A stretch of DNA of 12,723 nt from Rhizobacter sp. (GCA_025351675.1 JANXVK010000044.1:1-12723); one strand, 5' to 3'. Counted from the first letter of the stretch, positions 1 to 6,757 are shown. Notes: a model not told the origin generated them from the letters alone. Made by a program: numbers and translations.

Positions 1-368
1 ACCTGGAACGCGTGCTGACGCTGTTCCCGCGCCTGCAGGAGCGCCTCGACGGCCTCGCCGGCAACCTCTCGGGCGGCGAGCAGCAGATGCTCGCGATCGG
101 CCGCGCGTTGCTCGCGAAGCCGCGCCTGCTGCTGCTCGACGAGCCTTCGATGGGCCTCGCGCCGATCATCGTGCAGGACATCTTCCGCACGCTGCGGGAG
201 ATCAACGCCGACGGGCTGACGATCTTTCTGGTCGAGCAGAACGTCAAGCAGGCGCTGAAGATCGCACGCCACGGCTACGTGCTCGAGAGCGGCAGGATCG
301 TGCTCGACGGCAGCGGCGCCGCGCTGCTGAACGACCCGAAGGTGCTGGCCGCCTACATGGGCGGATAG
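1..368 (+). CDS. Branched-chain amino acid-type ABC transporter ATP-binding protein (LivF-like), 3' part
   Basis: This is the C-terminal 121 residues of a cytoplasmic ABC ATPase that would energise import of branched-chain amino acids or related compounds; the gene is cut by the left window edge. The reading frame is open from base 3 and ends at TAG 366-368. Visible motifs are the ABC signature LSGGEQQ, directly followed by MLAIGRALL, the Walker B stretch LLLLDEPSMGL, and the VEQN sequence after the switch strand, which is characteristic of LivF rather than LivG. The protein ends in the usual LivF way (LAAYMGG). Known LivF proteins are about 235 residues, so roughly half is missing and the Walker A motif lies outside. 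A GTG at base 12 is internal, because the upstream codons (LER) also fit the family. It converges on the GMC oxidoreductase gene with a 7-base gap. LivF fits better than LivG; the transported substrate is unknown. Confidence 0.93.
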   Translation, partial: LERVLTLFPRLQERLDGLAGNLSGGEQQMLAIGRALLAKPRLLLLDEPSMGLAPIIVQDIFRTLREINADGLTIFLVEQNVKQALKIARHGYVLESGRIVLDGSGAALLNDPKVLAAYMGG

Positions 369-382
369 CGCTCGCTCAGCGC
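366..382. terminator. Small inverted repeat at the livF/GMC convergent junction
   Basis: GCGCT (368-372) and AGCGC (378-382) form a 5-bp perfect inverted repeat with a 5-base loop. The livF-type stop (366-368) touches the left arm and the GMC stop (complement of 376-378) reaches into the right arm. There is no T-run, so it could act as a weak bidirectional terminator or be chance in GC-rich DNA. Confidence 0.25.
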
Positions 383-1989
383 GCCGCGTCGAGCACCAGC
401 GCGGCGCCCTTCTCCGCGATCATCACCGTCGCTGCATTCGTGTTCGTCGACACCATCGTCGGCATCACCGAGGCGTCGATCACGCGCAGTCGCTCGAGCC
501 CACGCACCCGCAGCTGCGCATCGACCACCGAACCCGCGTCGCCGCCCATCCGGCAGGTGCCGACCGGGTGGAACACCGTGCCGCCCTTCTCGCGCGCAAA
601 CTGTTCGAGCTCGGCATCGCTGCGCAGCGCCGTGCCCGGCAGATGCTCCTCGCCCGTCACCAGCCCGCGGAACGACGGCTGCGAATAGATCTCGCGCAGG
701 ATCTTCAAGCCCGACACGAGCACCTTGATGTCGGCCGGTGCCGTCAGGTAGTTCGAGACGATGCGCGGCGACTCGAACGGATCGGTGGACCGAATCTCGA
801 CCGTGCCGCGCGACTCCGGCCGGCACTGCGTGGCCGAGGCCGAGAAGCCCGAGAAGCGGTGCAGCGGATCGCCCGGTTTGTCGACCGACAGCGGCATCAC
901 GTTGAACAGCAGATCGGGCCGGCCACCCTGCGCGTGCTCGCCGCAGACCATCCCGCCGACCTGGCCCGCACCGACCGTCAGCGGCCCGCGTTTCTGCAGC
1001 AACCACTGCAAGCCCATGCGCGCGAGGCCGACCGGGCTGCGCACCTGGTCGTTCAGCGACATCTTCTCGCGCAGCTTGACGATCACGCGCGCTTGGTAAT
1101 GGTCTTGCAGATTGCGGCCGACTTCGGGCGCGTCGACCTGCACCGGAATCTTCAAGCCCTGCAGCAACGCCGACGGGCCGATGCCCGAAAGCTGCAGCAG
1201 TTGCGGGGACTGCAGCGCGCCGGCTGACAGGATCACTTCAGCGCTCGCACGCGCGCTGTGAACCTCGCCGCCCTGCAACCATTCGACGCCGACCGCGCGC
1301 CCGTGCTCGATCAGCACCCGCGTGACCTGCACGCCGGTCAGCACGGTCAGGTTCGGCCGCGCGCGAACCGGCTGCAGAAACGCCATCGCCGCATCGCAGC
1401 GCCAGTGCCCGCGCAGGGTCAACTGGTACGCGCCCAGGCCGGTATCGCTGGCACCATTGAAGTCGGGGTTGCGCGGGTAGCCGGCCTCGGCGCCGGCGGC
1501 CAGCCAGGCCGCACAGTACGGGTGATCGTTGCGCAAATCGGCCACGTCGAGCTCGCCCGAACCGCCGTGGTACTCGCTCGCGCCGTGTTCGTAGCGTTCG
1601 GACTTTTTGAAGTACCGCAGCACCTCGCGATAGCCCCAGCCGGAGGCTCCCTGCGCAGCCCAGTCGTCGAAATCGGCGTGCTGGCCGCGGATGTAGAGCA
1701 GCCCGTTGATCGCGCTCGAGCCGCCGAGCACGCGACCGCGCGGCCAGTGCATCGCCCGGTTGCCGGTGGCGGCCTGCGGCTCGACCGCGAACTGGCGCGA
1801 AAAGCGCGGGTCATGCATCGAGCGGAAGTAGCCGACCGGCAGCTTCAGCCAGAACTTGCCACCCTCGCCGCCTGCTTCGAGCAGCAGCACCTTCGCCGCT
1901 GGATCGGCGCTCAGGCGGTTCGCCAGCAAACACCCCGCCGAGCCGGCGCCGACGACGATGTAGTCGCAACCGCCGGCTGTGATCGTCAC
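376..1989 (-). CDS. FAD-dependent GMC-family oxidoreductase (choline/alcohol dehydrogenase-like)
   Basis: A 537-residue glucose-methanol-choline oxidoreductase, a cytoplasmic flavoenzyme family that oxidises a primary alcohol or a sugar-type hydroxyl group using FAD. The N-terminus carries the dinucleotide-binding motif VVGAGSAG (residues 12-19) with the acidic end of the second strand at LLLEAGG (36-42). The GMC signature RGRVLGGSSAINGLLYIRG spans 84-102 and the second signature SAGALQSPQLLQLSGIGP spans 255-272. The catalytic histidine is in FHPVGTCRMG (H474), and the second active-site region is NTNAATVMIAEKG (515-527). The length fits the family (about 530-560). I chose the GTG at 1989-1987 because it forms a GTGA overlap with the stop of the binding-protein gene; the same frame runs further upstream only as a GC-rich artefact inside that gene. 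No well-spaced Shine-Dalgarno is seen, so translation is probably coupled to the upstream gene. It is the last gene of the transporter operon, suggesting it oxidises the imported compound. The substrate is unknown. Confidence 0.93.
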   Translation of the reverse strand: MTITAGGCDYIVVGAGSAGCLLANRLSADPAAKVLLLEAGGEGGKFWLKLPVGYFRSMHDPRFSRQFAVEPQAATGNRAMHWPRGRVLGGSSAINGLLYIRGQHADFDDWAAQGASGWGYREVLRYFKKSERYEHGASEYHGGSGELDVADLRNDHPYCAAWLAAGAEAGYPRNPDFNGASDTGLGAYQLTLRGHWRCDAAMAFLQPVRARPNLTVLTGVQVTRVLIEHGRAVGVEWLQGGEVHSARASAEVILSAGALQSPQLLQLSGIGPSALLQGLKIPVQVDAPEVGRNLQDHYQARVIVKLREKMSLNDQVRSPVGLARMGLQWLLQKRGPLTVGAGQVGGMVCGEHAQGGRPDLLFNVMPLSVDKPGDPLHRFSGFSASATQCRPESRGTVEIRSTDPFESPRIVSNYLTAPADIKVLVSGLKILREIYSQPSFRGLVTGEEHLPGTALRSDAELEQFAREKGGTVFHPVGTCRMGGDAGSVVDAQLRVRGLERLRVIDASVMPTMVSTNTNAATVMIAEKGAALVLDAAR

Positions 1990-2987
1990 GCCTTCACCAC
2001 GCTCAGGTACGGCTTGGTGTCGAAATACTGCGACGCCTTCAGCGCGTTCGGGATGTTGCCGGTCTGCACGAAGAAGTCGGTCACCTGCTGCAGCCAGCCG
2101 GTCACCGTGCCGTCGGCGTACTTGGCGCGCCACTCGGCCGAGGTGTAGTAGCGCGAGGCCTTCGACTGCAGGCGGAAATCGGCCAGCGGCACCTGCGGGT
2201 ACTGCTTCTGCACGATCTCGGTCGACGCGTCGAAGTTGCCGATCAGGCGGTCGTTGGCCTCGACCCACGCGGCGATCAGTTTGGTGATGACCGCGCCGTT
2301 CTTCTCGTAGAAGTCGTTGCGCGCGGCCCAGCCGCCGACGATCGCGGCCTGCGGAAAGAACGCCGACGCATCGACCAGCTTCACCGCGCCCGGCGACTTC
2401 TCTTTCACGGTCGAGTCGAACGGCACCCACAGCGCCACCGCCGGCACCGCGCCCGAGATGAACGAGGTCACGGCCTCGGCCATGCGCTGGTTGACGATCT
2501 GCACGTCCTTGGCCGGGTCGAGCTTGGCCGAGCGCAACGCGGTGTCGAGGAACACATGCGCGGTCGTGCCGGTGGTCGTCGAGATCTGCTTGCCCTTCAG
2601 GTCGGCCAGCGTCTTGATGCCCGAATCGGCGCGCACCCACAACTGCGCGGTCGCGTACTCGATGTTGTTGATCAAGAAGACCTTGCCCTGCCCGCGCGCC
2701 GGAAAGCTCGAGACCACCGCGCCGGTCGAGAGCACATCGAGGCTGCCGCCGATCATGGCCTGGAACAGCTCCAGCCCGGTCGTGAACTGGATCAGTTCGA
2801 GCTCCAGCCCCTGCTTCGCGAACGCCCCCATTTGCTGGCCGAGCCAGATGTGGCTGTCGACCGCCGGCGTGTGCAGATAGCCGACCTTGACCTTGGTCGT
2901 GCCCTGCGCGAACACCGGCGCACCGAGGCCGGCGAGTGCGGCGCCGGCGGCGGCCTGAATGAGGGTTCTGCGTTGGACGGTGTGCAT
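1986..2987 (-). CDS. Periplasmic substrate-binding protein of a NitT/TauT-family ABC transporter
   Basis: A 333-residue solute-binding protein of the NMT1/THI5-like (TauA/SsuA/NrtA) fold, which captures a small organic ligand in the periplasm and delivers it to the permease. The N-terminus has arginines (QRRTLIQ), a hydrophobic alanine-rich segment (residues 11-26) and a likely cleavage site near AQG (27-29). The twin arginine with weak flanking match allows Tat export, but Sec is equally possible. The mature part starts with KVKVGYLHTPAVDS. Family hallmarks follow: a GLELEL segment (60-65), FQAMIGGSLDV (75-85), and IKTLADLKGKQISTTTG (124-140), the hinge-region motif of the family. An AGGAG Shine-Dalgarno (2998-2994) lies 6 bases before the ATG. 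It is the third gene of the operon, 74 bases after the ATPase, and overlaps the GMC gene by 4 bases. The ligand cannot be assigned: the family binds taurine, alkanesulfonates, nitrate, pyrimidines and aromatic acids. Confidence 0.93.
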   Translation of the reverse strand: MHTVQRRTLIQAAAGAALAGLGAPVFAQGTTKVKVGYLHTPAVDSHIWLGQQMGAFAKQGLELELIQFTTGLELFQAMIGGSLDVLSTGAVVSSFPARGQGKVFLINNIEYATAQLWVRADSGIKTLADLKGKQISTTTGTTAHVFLDTALRSAKLDPAKDVQIVNQRMAEAVTSFISGAVPAVALWVPFDSTVKEKSPGAVKLVDASAFFPQAAIVGGWAARNDFYEKNGAVITKLIAAWVEANDRLIGNFDASTEIVQKQYPQVPLADFRLQSKASRYYTSAEWRAKYADGTVTGWLQQVTDFFVQTGNIPNALKASQYFDTKPYLSVVKA

Positions 2988-3061
2988 GAAAATCTCCTGT
3001 GAAGTTCCGGGTCAGTCGCGCTCTGGGGTCATTGGGGCACGGTCTGTCTCGCTTGCGCCGC

Positions 3062-3853
3062 CTACTCTTCCATCACGAGCTCGCGAATCTGCGCCCGCAG
3101 CGCGACGAAACGTGGGTCTTCGTGGATGCGCTCGGTGCGCGGGTAGCCGAACGGCACGTCGATGATGGTGCGGATGCGCGCCGGCCGCGCCGTCACGACG
3201 ACGATGCGCGAAGAAAGATAGATCGCCTCGTCGACCGAGTGCGTGATCAGCATCACCGTCTTGCCTTCGGTCTGCAGCACCTGCAACAGCAAGTCCTGCA
3301 TCGCGGTGCGGGTCTGCGCATCGAGCGCGCCGAACGGTTCGTCCATCAGCAGGAACTGCGGCTTGACCGCATACGCACGGGCGAGCGCGAGGCGTTGGCG
3401 CATGCCGCCTGACAGGTGCTTCGGGAAGTGGTTCGCGAAGTCGGCCAAGCCCATCAAGCCCATGTAGCGCTCGCAAGTCTGCGCGCGCTCGGCGGCCGGC
3501 ACGCGATTGGCCGCGAGCTTCAGCCCGAACTCGATGTTCTGGCGCACCGTGAGCCACGGGAACACGCCGTACTCCTGGAAGATCACGCCGCGGTCCGGCC
3601 CCGGGCCGGTGATCGGTCGGCCGTCGAGCAGCACGCTGCCCGAACTCGGCTGCACGAAGCCGCCGACGATGTTCATCAGCGTCGTCTTGCCGCAACCCGA
3701 GGGGCCGATGACCGAGACGAACTCGCCCTGGCGGATCTCGCAGCTCACGCCGTCGAGTACGCGCATCGGGCCGCGCGCGGTCGGGAAGTCGACCGTCACG
3801 TTGTCGAACGCGATGCGCACCGGCGCGATTGAAGCGTTGTCGTTGTCCATCAT
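3062..3853 (-). CDS. ABC transporter ATPase of the NitT/TauT (SsuB/TauB) family
   Basis: A 263-residue cytoplasmic ATPase that powers the adjacent permease. All motifs are intact: Walker A GPSGCGKTT (50-58), Q-loop glutamine in FQEYGVFPW (Q93), signature LSGGMRQRLALARA (147-160), Walker B FLLMDEPFGALD (167-178) and the switch histidine in ITHSVDEA (H205). The DEPFGALDAQTR stretch and the VFPWLTV sequence after the Q-loop are typical of the SsuB/TauB/NrtD branch. The ATG at 3853 is supported by GGAGG (3865-3861) 7 bases upstream; a second ATG codon follows immediately. Its neighbours on the same strand are the permease, 103 bases upstream, and the binding protein, 74 bases downstream, so the three transporter parts are complete. 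There is no regulatory C-terminal extension. Confidence 0.95.
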   Translation of the reverse strand: MMDNDNASIAPVRIAFDNVTVDFPTARGPMRVLDGVSCEIRQGEFVSVIGPSGCGKTTLMNIVGGFVQPSSGSVLLDGRPITGPGPDRGVIFQEYGVFPWLTVRQNIEFGLKLAANRVPAAERAQTCERYMGLMGLADFANHFPKHLSGGMRQRLALARAYAVKPQFLLMDEPFGALDAQTRTAMQDLLLQVLQTEGKTVMLITHSVDEAIYLSSRIVVVTARPARIRTIIDVPFGYPRTERIHEDPRFVALRAQIRELVMEE

Positions 3854-3956
3854 GCGATGGCCTCCGCCGCGCGGTTCCGGATGCGAAGCCGAGCGGTCGG
3901 CAATCCGATCGCATCCGCGCTGCGATCCCCGTTGCGCGGGGCCCCTCTTTCGCGGC
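3854..3956 (-). other. Structured spacer between permease and ATPase genes
   Basis: This 103-base gap is unusually long for this operon. It holds GATGCGA (3880-3886) paired with TCGCATC (3909-3915), enclosing a second stem GCCGA/TCGGC (3888-3892 and 3897-3901, 4-base loop). Closer to the permease stop there is a CCCCG/CGGGG stem and an adjoining GGGGCCCC palindrome. The ATPase ribosome-binding site lies at its downstream end. A role in transcript processing, stability or partial attenuation is possible but is inference. I see no convincing small reading frame with its own ribosome-binding site. Confidence 0.35.
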
Positions 3957-4736
3957 TCATGCGATCCGGTCCTGCCACGCCACCAGCCGGCGGCTCGCGG
4001 CGCGCAGCAGCAGGTCCATCGCCATCGCGATGAAGCCGATGCAGATGATGCCGACGTAGATGATGTCGAGCTGGAAGAACGACGACGCGTTCTGGATCAG
4101 CGCACCCAGCCCCTGCTGCGCCGCGATGAGCTCTGACGCCACCAGTGTGGCCCAGGCCACGCCGAGCGCGACGCGGATCGCCGTCAGGATGTGCGGCACC
4201 GTCAGCGGGATGATCACCTTCGCGAAGATCTCGAAATCGCTGGCGCCGAGCGTGCGCGCGACGCGGATGAAGATCGGGCTGATCTGCGCGATGCCTTCGT
4301 ATATCACGATCACGCCGGCGAAGAACGAGGCATAGAACAGGATCACCGTCTTCGCGACCTCGCCGATGCCGAAGTAGACGATCACCAGCGGGATCAGCGC
4401 GATCGGCGGCAGCGCGCGAAAGAAGTTGATCACCGGGTCGATGAAGCTGCGCAGGCCCTTGTACCAGCCGAGGCAGAAACCCACCGGCACCGACAGCGCG
4501 ACGCCGAGCGTCACGCCGATGAACACGCGCTTCGTCGACATGAAGATGTCGATCGCGAGCCGATCCTTCATCAGCTCGACGAATTTCTTCGCGACCTCGT
4601 GCGGCGCCGGCACCAGCGCCGGGTTCACCAGGCCGCTCGCACGCACGCCGTACCAGAGCAGCAGGATCAGCACCCACGGCGCGAGGATCAGCAGCAGGCG
4701 CAGCGGCTTTGATGCGGAGGTGGCTTGCATTGTCAT
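3957..4736 (-). CDS. ABC transporter permease of the NitT/TauT (SsuC/TauC) family
   Basis: A 259-residue inner-membrane permease forming the translocation path of the importer. It has a hydrophobic segment near the N-terminus (residues 12-30), the family segment NPALVPAPHEV (38-48), further membrane helices at about 70-90, 112-145, 185-205 and 222-245, and the cytoplasmic EAA loop ASDFEIFAKVIIPLTVPHI (165-183) that contacts the ATPase. The length matches SsuC/TauC. The frame stays open to a TTG at 4769, but the extra residues are not family-like, so I chose the ATG at 4736-4734; the ATG at 4730-4728 is an equally reasonable start. No clear Shine-Dalgarno precedes either. It is the first gene of the minus-strand operon and is divergent from the GntR-type regulator, whose product is likely to control it. 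Confidence 0.93.
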   Translation of the reverse strand: MTMQATSASKPLRLLLILAPWVLILLLWYGVRASGLVNPALVPAPHEVAKKFVELMKDRLAIDIFMSTKRVFIGVTLGVALSVPVGFCLGWYKGLRSFIDPVINFFRALPPIALIPLVIVYFGIGEVAKTVILFYASFFAGVIVIYEGIAQISPIFIRVARTLGASDFEIFAKVIIPLTVPHILTAIRVALGVAWATLVASELIAAQQGLGALIQNASSFFQLDIIYVGIICIGFIAMAMDLLLRAASRRLVAWQDRIA

Positions 4737-4742
4737 GTCAAC

Positions 4743-4768
4743 TGATCGTACTATCGACCATACGTTCA
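4743..4768. promoter_or_regulatory. Imperfect 26-bp palindrome, candidate GntR operator in the divergent promoter
   Basis: Outward from a central TCGA (4754-4757), the half-sites TGA-N-CGTA (4743-4750) and TACG-N-TCA (4761-4768) are symmetric, with 9 of 13 base pairs matching. It lies in the 73-base gap between the divergent permease and regulator starts, where an autoregulating GntR protein would be expected to bind. No strong -35/-10 pair can be named on either strand with confidence. That the symmetry is real is seen in the sequence; the operator role is inference. Confidence 0.45.
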
Positions 4769-4782
4769 AACAACCGGCTCGC

Positions 4783-4800
4783 TTGCGGGCTTACCCGCAA
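4783..4800 (+). promoter_or_regulatory. Perfect hairpin immediately upstream of the GntR-type gene
   Basis: TTGCGGG (4783-4789) and CCCGCAA (4794-4800) form a perfect 7-bp inverted repeat with a 4-base CTTA loop, ending 9 bases before the ATG at 4810. No Shine-Dalgarno motif lies between hairpin and start. It could be an RNA structure affecting translation of the regulator, a protein-binding site, or a terminator protecting against antisense reading. The structure is seen; the function is unknown. Confidence 0.45.
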
Positions 4801-4809
4801 CCCCTCACG

Positions 4810-5535
4810 ATGAACGCCAGCTTCGCATCGAGCGGCATTCCGCGCTACCGGCAGCTCGCCGACCTGATGCGCCAGCGCATCGCGCGCGGCACGTGGCCGA
4901 GCGGCCACCGGCTGCCGTCGCTCGAAGAACTCGCCGCCGATTTCGGCGTCGCGCGTGTCACGGTGCGCCAGTGCATCGAGGTCCTCGCACGCGAGGGGCT
5001 GGTCTCGCCGCAGCAGGGCCGCGGCACCTTCGTCACCGGCCGGCCAAAGAACGAGCGCTGGTTCAAGGTCTCGACCACGCTCGATGCGCTGGCCGAGCTC
5101 TACCGCGACACGCAGCCGAAGATCGTCACGATCGACGAGTCGACCGCGGCGCCGCCGCTGCGGCCCGAAGACGGCACGCCGGCGCCGAAATACGTGTTCA
5201 TGCGGCGAGTTCATTCGCGCGCCGGCGCGCCCTACTGCGTGATCAACATCTACCTCGACGAGCGCATCTTCCGTCGCCACGCGAAGCGTTTCCGCCAGGA
5301 GACAGTGATCCCGCTGTTGGTGACGATGAGGGATGTGACGATCGCGGCCGCGCGCCAGGTACTGACGATTGGGACCGCCGATCTCGAAGTTGCAGGCATG
5401 CTCGGCGTCGCGATGAACGCACCGGTCGCCGAAGTGCGGCGCGTGTTCAACGACGCCGCAGGCACGGTGATCTACCTCGCCGAAGTGACCTACCGTGCCG
5501 ACGCGATCCACGTCGAGATGGACCTGAAGCCATGA
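4810..5535 (+). CDS. GntR-family transcriptional regulator with UTRA ligand-binding domain (HutC subfamily)
   Basis: A 241-residue cytoplasmic DNA-binding regulator. The N-terminal winged helix-turn-helix starts at PRYRQLADLMRQRI (11-24) and continues through LPSLEELAADFGVARVTVR (35-53) to the wing GLVSPQQGRGTFV (63-75). The rest (about 85-236) is a UTRA-type effector domain, with the family-like stretch YVFMRRVHSRAGAPYCVINIYLDE (128-151) and the closing YLAEVTYRADAIHVEMDL (222-239). The ATG at 4810 gives the family's usual short lead before the helix-turn-helix. An in-frame ATG at 4735 would add 25 unlike residues and overlap the permease start on the other strand. The gene is divergent from the transporter operon and 55 bases upstream of the enolase-family gene. 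It probably senses the transported compound or an intermediate and represses both directions; that role is inference. Confidence 0.93.
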   Translation: MNASFASSGIPRYRQLADLMRQRIARGTWPSGHRLPSLEELAADFGVARVTVRQCIEVLAREGLVSPQQGRGTFVTGRPKNERWFKVSTTLDALAELYRDTQPKIVTIDESTAAPPLRPEDGTPAPKYVFMRRVHSRAGAPYCVINIYLDERIFRRHAKRFRQETVIPLLVTMRDVTIAAARQVLTIGTADLEVAGMLGVAMNAPVAEVRRVFNDAAGTVIYLAEVTYRADAIHVEMDLKP

Positions 5536-5590
5536 GCCACCGGGCCGTTCCCAAGCCGGATACCGCAGTGCGCAGCACGAAGGTTGCCCG

Positions 5591-6736
5591 ATGACACCCC
5601 TTCCGAGCCCCGCGCTGCACATCGAGCGCGTCGAGGCCTTTGTGTTGCGCGCGCCGATCGCCACGCCGGTGCGCACCTCGTTCGGTGTGATGCACGACCG
5701 GCCGGCGCTGTTCGTGCGCGTCACCGATGCGGAGGGCGTGCAGGGCTGGGGCGAAGTCTGGTGCAACTTCCCGGCCTGCGGTGCCGAGCACCGCAAGAAC
5801 CTCGTCGACACGGTGTTCGCGCCGCTGTTGATGGCGCAGGCCTTCGACGGGCCCGCGGCAGCGTTCGGGCACCTGAGCGCGCACACCGCGGTGCTCGCGA
5901 TCCAGTCCGGCGAGCCCGGTCCGCTCGCGCAGGCGATCGCCGGCCTCGACCTCGCGCTGTGGGATCTGTGCGCGCGCCGCGCGCGCCAGCCGCTGTGGCG
6001 TTACCTCGGCGGCACGAGCGACCATGTCGGCGTGTACGCGAGCGGCATCAATCCCGACCGGCCGCACGAGACGGCGGCACGCATGCTCGCGCAAGGCCAC
6101 CGCGCGTTCAAGCTGAAGCTCGGCTTCGGCGCGGCGCGCGACCTCGCGAACCTGCGCTCGCTGCGGGCGACGCTCGGTGATGCGCATCGGCTGATGGTCG
6201 ACGCGAACCAGGCGTGGTCGCTCGCCGAGGCGCTCGCGATCGCGCCGCAGCTCGCGCCATTCGCGCTCGGCTGGCTCGAAGAGCCGCTGCGCGCCGATCG
6301 GCCGTGGGCCGAATGGCAGGCGCTGGCGGAGGCCAGCCCGGTAGCGCTCGCCGGCGGCGAGAACCTCGCGGGTCACGCGCAGTTCGTGGCGGCACTCGAC
6401 GCGAAGGTGTTCGCGGTCGTGCAACCCGATGCCGCCAAATGGGGCGGCATCTCCGGCTGCTGGCCAGTCATCGATGCGGTCCAGCGTGCCGGCAAGACCT
6501 ATTGCCCGCACTACCTCGGCGCCGGCATCGGCCTGCTCGCGTCGGCGCACCTGCTCGCCGCCTCGGGCGGCGCGGGCTTGCTCGAAATCGACGCGAACCC
6601 GAACCCGCTGCGCACGTTGCTCGCCGGCCCACTCGCGTCGATCAACGAAGGCGCGGCGCGGCTTGGCAGCGCGACGGGCATCGGCATTGAGCCCGATATC
6701 GCGCAGTTGCGCGACCACTGCCGCGCACCCACCTGA
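5591..6736 (+). CDS. Mandelate racemase/muconate lactonizing enzyme family protein (enolase superfamily)
   Basis: A 381-residue Mg2+-dependent enzyme of the enolase superfamily, which removes a proton alpha to a carboxylate and then racemises, eliminates water or cycloisomerises. The N-terminal capping domain covers about 1-135. The barrel carries the catalytic KxK motif FKLKLG (K174, K176), metal ligands in VDANQAW (D204), LEEPL (E230) and GGENL (E257), then QPDAAKWGG (D280, K283) and CPHYLGAGIG (H307), with E332 in LLEIDANPNP. The D280/H307 pair next to the KxK lysine resembles the mandelate-racemase subgroup, which favours racemase or acid-sugar dehydratase chemistry over lactonisation. 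The length is typical. GAAGG (5579-5583) lies 7 bases before the ATG. It follows the GntR gene in the same direction and probably belongs to the same catabolic module as the ABC importer and GMC enzyme. The substrate is not recognisable. Confidence 0.92.
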   Translation: MTPLPSPALHIERVEAFVLRAPIATPVRTSFGVMHDRPALFVRVTDAEGVQGWGEVWCNFPACGAEHRKNLVDTVFAPLLMAQAFDGPAAAFGHLSAHTAVLAIQSGEPGPLAQAIAGLDLALWDLCARRARQPLWRYLGGTSDHVGVYASGINPDRPHETAARMLAQGHRAFKLKLGFGAARDLANLRSLRATLGDAHRLMVDANQAWSLAEALAIAPQLAPFALGWLEEPLRADRPWAEWQALAEASPVALAGGENLAGHAQFVAALDAKVFAVVQPDAAKWGGISGCWPVIDAVQRAGKTYCPHYLGAGIGLLASAHLLAASGGAGLLEIDANPNPLRTLLAGPLASINEGAARLGSATGIGIEPDIAQLRDHCRAPT

Positions 6737-6750
6737 CAACGGGTGCGCGG
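6721..6750 (+). terminator. 10-bp perfect inverted repeat around the enolase-family stop codon
   Basis: CCGCGCACCC (6721-6730) pairs perfectly with GGGTGCGCGG (6741-6750), leaving a 10-base loop that contains the TGA stop at 6734-6736. It lacks a following T-run; an AAATTT lies about 24 bases further on. A rho-independent-like or transcript-stabilising hairpin is plausible. Confidence 0.4.
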
Positions 6751-6757
6751 CCGGGCT

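Noticed and set aside
12..14. GTG at base 12 as start of the first gene
   Set aside because: Codons before it (LER) continue the LivF-type sequence, and the protein would lack Walker A; the gene is simply cut by the window edge.
1990..2640. Upstream extension of the GMC oxidoreductase frame by 217 codons
   Set aside because: The extension overlaps the binding-protein gene in another frame and has low-complexity, family-unlike sequence; the GMC fold begins a few residues after the GTG at 1989.
3850..4677. Second minus-strand frame across the permease gene running to 3850, which could fill the permease-ATPase gap
   Set aside because: Its product is low-complexity and has no membrane segments; the permease in the other frame is complete at family length, so there is no frameshift to repair.
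4736..4741. Perfect TTGACA (minus strand) at the permease start as a -35 box
   Set aside because: It overlaps the start codon, so a promoter using it would begin transcription inside the gene; probably chance.
4737..4769. TTG start at 4769 for the permease
   Set aside because: The added 11 residues are not family-like and the codon lies across the candidate operator; the ATG at 4736 or 4730 gives the usual length.
4426..4809. Upstream extension of the GntR-type frame into the permease gene
   Set aside because: The sequence before MNASF is antisense to the permease and unlike any GntR N-terminus; the helix-turn-helix begins 10 residues after the ATG at 4810.
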